Shown here: positions 60,858 to 64,000 of the stretch, piece by piece | Layout: each line of letters opens with the position of its first letter | Numbering within the stretch: position 1 is the first letter of the stretch | Assembly (NCBI GenBank): GCA_017513195.1 | Contig: JAFXGM010000031.1 | Location: 1 to 64,000 of the forward strand | From: Clostridia bacterium | Lineage (GTDB): Bacteria; Bacillota; Clostridia; Oscillospirales; Acutalibacteraceae | DNA length: 64,000 nt | Direction: 5' to 3' | The notes under the pieces: model-generated | The model's database searches: none | Seen by the model: the letters and a program-made list of their open reading frames with translations, nothing else | What the model was told of the DNA's origin: nothing | Made by a program: the position numbers and the translations under genes

Positions 60858-61643
60858 ATGGCGCGCCTTTGTACCTTGGCAAGTGGCTCAAAGGGAAACA
60901 GTACATATATATCTGCGGGCAGTGGCGATATAATTGTTGATGCGGGTATTTCTTACAAATCGTTTGTTACAGCTCTTGAGTGTGCTGGCGGCGATATTAG
61001 CAAATTGCAGGCTATTGCAATTACGCATACACACACAGACCATATTAAGGGATTAAAAACCTTCCTTAAAAATGTTAAAATACCCGTTATTGCATCCGAG
61101 CTTACTTTGAAATACTTGTGTGAAAATAATTGGCTGCCGCCCGACACAAAGCTTATTGCCGCCGATAACGGCGTTACAATAGGCGATATAAAAATAGACT
61201 TTTTTGCTACCAGTCATGACGCAGAGGGCAGTGGCGGTTACGTTGTGAATTTCTCTGACGGTCGTCGCGCGGCGGTTTGCACCGACCTTGGCGTTATGAC
61301 CGATGATATAAGGCAAAAGCTTTATGGCTGTAATGCTGTGGTAATAGAATCAAACCATGACGTTGATATGCTTCAGCACGGTCCGTACCCTGCGCATTTA
61401 AAGTTGCGTATATTGTCGGAAGAGGGTCATCTTTCTAATAATGCATGTGCAACCGAGCTGCCTCAATTATTGAAAAGCGGCACAACACGTATTATATTAG
61501 GCCATCTCAGTGAGGAAAATAATACACCGCTTTTAGCGCGTTCTGCGGCAAAAACTATGCTTTCGCAAATTGGCGCCCAAGAGGGAATCGACTATATACT
61601 TGAAACTGCAAAACAAAAAACGGTAGGAGTGACGGTTTTTTGA
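60858..61643 (+). CDS. MBL-fold metallohydrolase (YycJ/WalJ-like)
   Basis: The 261-residue metallo-beta-lactamase-fold protein has ASGSKGNSTYI at the N-terminus and the metal motif THTHTDHIKG (HxHxDH). FATSHDAEGSGGYVV and VIESNHDVDML provide further ligands, and GHLSEENN ends the active site. WalJ of Bacillus is linked to the WalRK system and to DNA processing in cell-division control, but the walRK genes are absent here. The ATG follows AAAGGAGGGG. It overlaps rlmH by four bases, the same order as in Bacillus. Confidence 0.93.
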   Translation: MARLCTLASGSKGNSTYISAGSGDIIVDAGISYKSFVTALECAGGDISKLQAIAITHTHTDHIKGLKTFLKNVKIPVIASELTLKYLCENNWLPPDTKLIAADNGVTIGDIKIDFFATSHDAEGSGGYVVNFSDGRRAAVCTDLGVMTDDIRQKLYGCNAVVIESNHDVDMLQHGPYPAHLKLRILSEEGHLSNNACATELPQLLKSGTTRIILGHLSEENNTPLLARSAAKTMLSQIGAQEGIDYILETAKQKTVGVTVF

Positions 61644-62119
61644 TAAAGATTACACTTATTACCCTTGGCAAATTAAAGGAAAAATATCTACGTGACGCAG
61701 TAGAAGAATATGCAAAAAGATTATCACGCTATTGCAAGCTTGATATTATAGAGCTATCGCCCGTCACTTTATCAGACAATCCTTCGCAAAGTGAGATTGA
61801 CACAGCGCTTTTAAAGGAAGCCGAAACAATAGAAAAGCGTATACCCGACGGCAGTGTTGTGACAGCACTTTGCGTCGAGGGCAAAAGCAACACGAGCGAA
61901 CAGCTTGCCGAATTTGTAGAAAAAAATACAAATGAGGGCAAAAATATGTGCTTTATAATAGGAAGCTCGTTTGGACTCAGTGACACAGTAAAACAAAAAT
62001 CAAATTTAAAACTGTCGCTATCGGCAATGACCTTTCCGCATCAGCTTTTTAGGGTGATGCTGTTAGAACAAATATATCGTGCGTTTAAAATAAACGAAGG
62101 CTCTACATATCATAAATAA
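61640..62119 (+). CDS. rlmH: 23S rRNA (pseudouridine(1915)-N3)-methyltransferase RlmH
   Basis: RlmH methylates pseudouridine 1915 in helix 69 of 23S rRNA on the assembled ribosome. The SPOUT knot is shown by FIIGSSFGLSDTVKQKSNLKLSLSAMTFPHQLFRVMLLEQIYRAFKINEGSTYHK, including the conserved FPHQ..R..LLEQIYRA and YHK end. Start is TTG 61640 overlapping the upstream stop, with AGGAGTG ahead. Length is 159, standard. A promoter and long leader for rpmG follow. Confidence 0.96.
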   Translation: MIKITLITLGKLKEKYLRDAVEEYAKRLSRYCKLDIIELSPVTLSDNPSQSEIDTALLKEAETIEKRIPDGSVVTALCVEGKSNTSEQLAEFVEKNTNEGKNMCFIIGSSFGLSDTVKQKSNLKLSLSAMTFPHQLFRVMLLEQIYRAFKINEGSTYHK

Positions 62120-62133
62120 ATGTAAAAAAATGC

Positions 62134-62162
62134 TTGACCTTGTGGACGTGTTGTGGTATAAT
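62134..62162 (+). promoter_or_regulatory. Promoter of the rpmG-secE-nusG-rplK operon
   Basis: TTGACC (62134-62139), a 17-bp spacer and perfect TATAAT (62157-62162). The leader that follows is nearly 190 nt long. Confidence 0.92.
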
Positions 62163-62168
62163 GCTATC

Positions 62169-62355
62169 ACCTCTGCAAGGCTCTTTTTATGTCTAAAAAA
62201 GCCTTATCAACGCAGACATACAATATGCCGTATTGTGCTTTCCAAAGGTATACAATATATGCTTTTGGTGCGGTGTGTAGTGTGCTGTAATGAGGGAGGC
62301 ATTCTTGCTGTGTGTGGCAAGAAAAAAATATTTCCGTAAAGCGGGAGGTGCCGTT
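62169..62355 (+). promoter_or_regulatory. Long leader of rpmG with hairpins and possible short ORF
   Basis: Hairpins: AAGGCT/AGCCTT near 62177-62214, ACAATA/TATTGT near 62219-62236, and CTTGC/GCAAG near 62304-62322. A 26-codon ORF (62259-62339) with AAAGG 10 bases ahead encodes [20 protein letters not shown] plus KKKIFP, with four Cys. Whether this is a leader peptide is unproven. Confidence 0.45.
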
Positions 62356-62505
62356 ATGAGAGTAAAAATTACACTCGCTTGCACAGAATGCAAGCAACGC
62401 AACTACAACACAATGAAAAACAAGAAAAACGACCCTGACAGACTTGAAATGAACAAGTACTGCAGATTCTGCAGAAAGCACACCTTGCACAAGGAAACAA
62501 AGTAA
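62356..62505 (+). CDS. rpmG: 50S ribosomal protein L33
   Basis: The 49-residue protein has the zinc-ribbon form of L33: CTEC at the N-terminal half and CRFC near the end. [49 protein letters not shown] matches the family fully. ATG 62356 follows GGGAGGTG; in-frame codons upstream are not needed. It is the first gene of the secE-nusG-rplK operon, as in many Bacillota. A zinc-free paralogue may exist elsewhere, not in this window. Confidence 0.97.
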   Translation: MRVKITLACTECKQRNYNTMKNKKNDPDRLEMNKYCRFCRKHTLHKETK

Positions 62506-62515
62506 GGAGGGTAAT

Positions 62516-63184
62516 ATGATGAAAACTGTCAATAAAATTTGTCAGATTCTTTCGGTTATCTTCGCAGCTGTTTCTTTGGTACTGTTTTTCACCGATTTTG
62601 CAACCTTCGGTACAAATAATGTCGTTGGTACAACACTCGCATTTGGTGGTAATCCAAATATTGCCGGTGTTGAGGAAATGGCAGTTTCGGCGCAAATTCA
62701 GTTCTGTTTCTGGCTTACAGTAATAGGTCTTTTACTTAGTGTTTTCTCTTACAAGTCAAAGAAGGTGCGTTACTTTGCTCCGGCAGTTGGCTTGGGCGCA
62801 GGTATTTATATGTTGGTAATCGCATTAGGCGATGCTAAAAACTTTATAGATACACGTCCATTAGGTATTGCTCCAGAGTACGCAAGCTCTGTATTGTTTA
62901 CTGCAATTGCTCTTTTAGCCTTCGCAGTAATGGCAGCAGCATATTTGCTTGTTGATGATTACATTGAAGTAGCTGAGTCAAAGGGTACAAAGCGCACAAT
63001 TCTTCGTCGCGTAATCGGTTTCTTTAAAGATTACAAGAGCGAAACAAAGAAAATAGTATGGCCTGGTGCTAAAGACGTTGCTAAAAACACAGCAATCGTT
63101 CTTGTTATCTGCCTTATTATTGGTGCGTTTATCTGGCTTCTTGACTGGGGATTGGCTTCTCTTATTAAACTTATTCTCGTATAA
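62516..63184 (+). CDS. secE: SecE translocase subunit with N-terminal four-helix membrane extension
   Basis: The last 63 residues (about 160-222) are a normal SecE: the amphipathic helix RRVIGFFKDYKSETKKIVWPGAKDV and a single membrane helix (IVLVICLIIGAFIWLLDW). Before that lies a 155-residue extension with four hydrophobic segments (about 8-28, 60-78, 85-105 and 122-147) joined by loops. Usual Bacillota SecE is about 60-75 residues. A strong AAGGAGGG precedes ATG 62516, and no good internal ribosome-binding site is found before the SecE part, so the fusion is translated as one chain. SecE holds SecY together in the protein export channel. The extension's role is unknown. Confidence 0.93.
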   Translation: MMKTVNKICQILSVIFAAVSLVLFFTDFATFGTNNVVGTTLAFGGNPNIAGVEEMAVSAQIQFCFWLTVIGLLLSVFSYKSKKVRYFAPAVGLGAGIYMLVIALGDAKNFIDTRPLGIAPEYASSVLFTAIALLAFAVMAAAYLLVDDYIEVAESKGTKRTILRRVIGFFKDYKSETKKIVWPGAKDVAKNTAIVLVICLIIGAFIWLLDWGLASLIKLILV

Positions 63185-63204
63185 AATTATAGGAGGTTAA
63201 GATT

Positions 63205-63747
63205 ATGGCCGAAACAAGCGAAGCAAGATGGTACGTCGTTCATACCTATTCCGGTTATGAGAATAGCGTTGCGACCAACTTGGTTAGAATCGTTGAAAAT
63301 CGCGGTATGCAGGATCTTATTCAGGATGTAAAAATCCCAACCGAGACTGTTGTCGAGATTAAAAACGGTGTAGAACGCGAAAGCGAAAGAAAAATCACTC
63401 CAACTTATGTATATATCAAAATGATAGTTACAGATGAAAGTTGGTATTTAGTGAGAAACGTCCGTGGTTGTACAGGTTTTGTTGGACCGGCCGGACAACC
63501 AATTCCTCTAACTGATGCAGAGGTTTCAAAACTGGGTCTTGAAGGTAATAACGTCGAAGAGCACAACGTTAAACTTGACTACAGTGAGGGCGACAACGTT
63601 AAAATTATTAGCGGTCCGCTTGAAGGCTACAGCGGTGTTGTTAAGTCAATTGACGCGGCTGGCAACAATGTATGTGTTGTGCTTTCAATGTTCGGTAGAG
63701 AAACACCGGTTGAGCTAGAGCTTGATCAGATTTCACTGGACAAATAA
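63205..63747 (+). CDS. nusG: Transcription termination/antitermination protein NusG
   Basis: NusG binds RNA polymerase and affects pausing, termination and coupling with ribosomes. The NGN domain (about 8-115) has WYVVHTYSGYENSVATNL and VRNVRGCTGFVG. The KOW domain (about 130-180) has GDNVKIISGPLEGYSGVVKSID. Length is 180, normal. The ATG follows AGGAGGTTAAG, 20 bp after secE. A structured leader separates it from rplK. Confidence 0.98.
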   Translation: MAETSEARWYVVHTYSGYENSVATNLVRIVENRGMQDLIQDVKIPTETVVEIKNGVERESERKITPTYVYIKMIVTDESWYLVRNVRGCTGFVGPAGQPIPLTDAEVSKLGLEGNNVEEHNVKLDYSEGDNVKIISGPLEGYSGVVKSIDAAGNNVCVVLSMFGRETPVELELDQISLDK

Positions 63748-63752
63748 TTAGT

Positions 63753-63945
63753 GTTAATACGCAGAAATGCTTATTAACTTCCGGCATATAGATTTTTTTG
63801 CGGTCAAGGTTAACCGTCCGTGAAAATGTGAGCATCTATATGTCACGGTGGGAGGAGCGCGTATATGAGCGTTCCGCCAAGTGTTACTTTAGCAAAGCAA
63901 AAACTTTGACTAAACACGGTTACCACGAATAATGGAGGTGCTATT
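63753..63945 (+). promoter_or_regulatory. Structured leader between nusG and rplK, possible pseudoknot
   Basis: CATATAGAT (63785-63793) pairs with ATCTATATG (63834-63842), and CCGTGA (63818-63823), inside that loop, pairs with TCACGG (63843-63848): an H-type pseudoknot pattern. A further hairpin GGAGCGC/GCGTTCC (around 63853-63874) follows. Possibly a ribosomal-protein autoregulatory site. Confidence 0.5.
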
Positions 63946-63947
63946 TA

Positions 63948-64000
63948 TGGCTCAGAAAATTACAGGTTATATTAAATTACAAATTCCTGCAGGTAAAGCA
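63948..64000 (+). CDS. rplK: 50S ribosomal protein L11, N-terminal part
   Basis: The window ends after 17 codons. MAQKITGYIKLQIPAGKA is the typical L11 N-terminus, including the conserved proline-rich IPAGKA. The ATG follows TGGAGGTG. Position after nusG is the conserved order. L11 forms the GTPase-associated centre with 23S rRNA. rplA probably follows outside the window. Confidence 0.93.

Overview
The window is a 64 kb piece of a low-to-mid GC Bacillota chromosome, most likely an anaerobic, gut-type member of class Clostridia (Oscillospirales-like; this placement is inference). Supporting signs are strong AGGAGG ribosome-binding sites, many TTG starts, 17-bp-spaced sigma-A promoters, a phenylalanine T-box, an L10 leader, IreB, YloV/Asp23, a rubrerythrin with a rubredoxin domain, and a SpoIID homologue that points to sporulation ancestry. 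Nearly all of it is core chromosome. I see no transposase, phage, CRISPR or plasmid genes.

Layout. 1-5.9 kb: tail of a serine hydrolase, an rRNA uracil methyltransferase, a CPBP protease, a D,D-carboxypeptidase, pgi and a small P-loop gene. 5.9-8.7 kb: a sodium:alanine symporter (-), tRNA-Arg(ACG) followed by a tandem structured repeat, and an M50 protease with a tiny membrane partner (-). 8.7-14.1 kb: YgiQ, mnmA, a LUD protein and a GH25/SH3 lipoprotein. 14.1-15.8 kb: an SPFH protein and an unknown protein (-). 16-18.4 kb: rsmA and a trehalase-fold glycosidase. 18.4-22.3 kb: T-box, pheS, pheT. 22.3-31.3 kb: ireB, murI, a DUF1934 gene, argS, pncB, a lipoprotein, lon, ysxC, a nitroreductase. 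31.4-37.3 kb: rubrerythrin (-), pth, mfd and a PrsA/SurA-like lipoprotein. 37.3-42.4 kb: a minus-strand sugar operon nagB > nahK-like kinase > aldose epimerase > GH78. 42.4-43.5 kb: rplM-rpsI (-) with a hairpin cassette and a duplicated gene tail. 43.7-51.9 kb: YmdB-type phosphoesterase, a peptide-binding lipoprotein, Asp23, YloV, recG and an ABC exporter. 52-56.3 kb: an AraC regulator with two Gfo/Idh/MocA dehydrogenases, and a repeat-containing lipoprotein. 56.4-58.5 kb: rplJ-rplL with L10 leader, and spoIID (-). 58.6-64 kb: an unknown polytopic membrane protein, murA, a WalJ-like hydrolase, rlmH, rpmG, secE, nusG and the start of rplK.

How it works together. The gene content covers translation (tRNA modification, rRNA methylation, two aminoacyl-tRNA synthetases, ribosomal proteins), wall synthesis and remodelling (murI, murA, D,D-carboxypeptidase, GH25), proteolysis (Lon, M50, CPBP), DNA repair (Mfd, RecG) and cytoplasmic glycan use (GH78, GH37/63-like, amino-sugar operon).

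The most unusual material is noncoding or architectural: two tandem ~168-bp copies behind tRNA-Arg whose differences are compensatory base pairs and which carry a mirror copy of the tRNA T-arm; two REP-like hairpin elements placed in the 5' leaders of rsmA and pheS; a four-hairpin cassette bracketed by a 37-38 bp duplication of the rpsI 3' end; a SecE with an N-terminal four-helix membrane extension; and a nusG-rplK leader with a possible pseudoknot.
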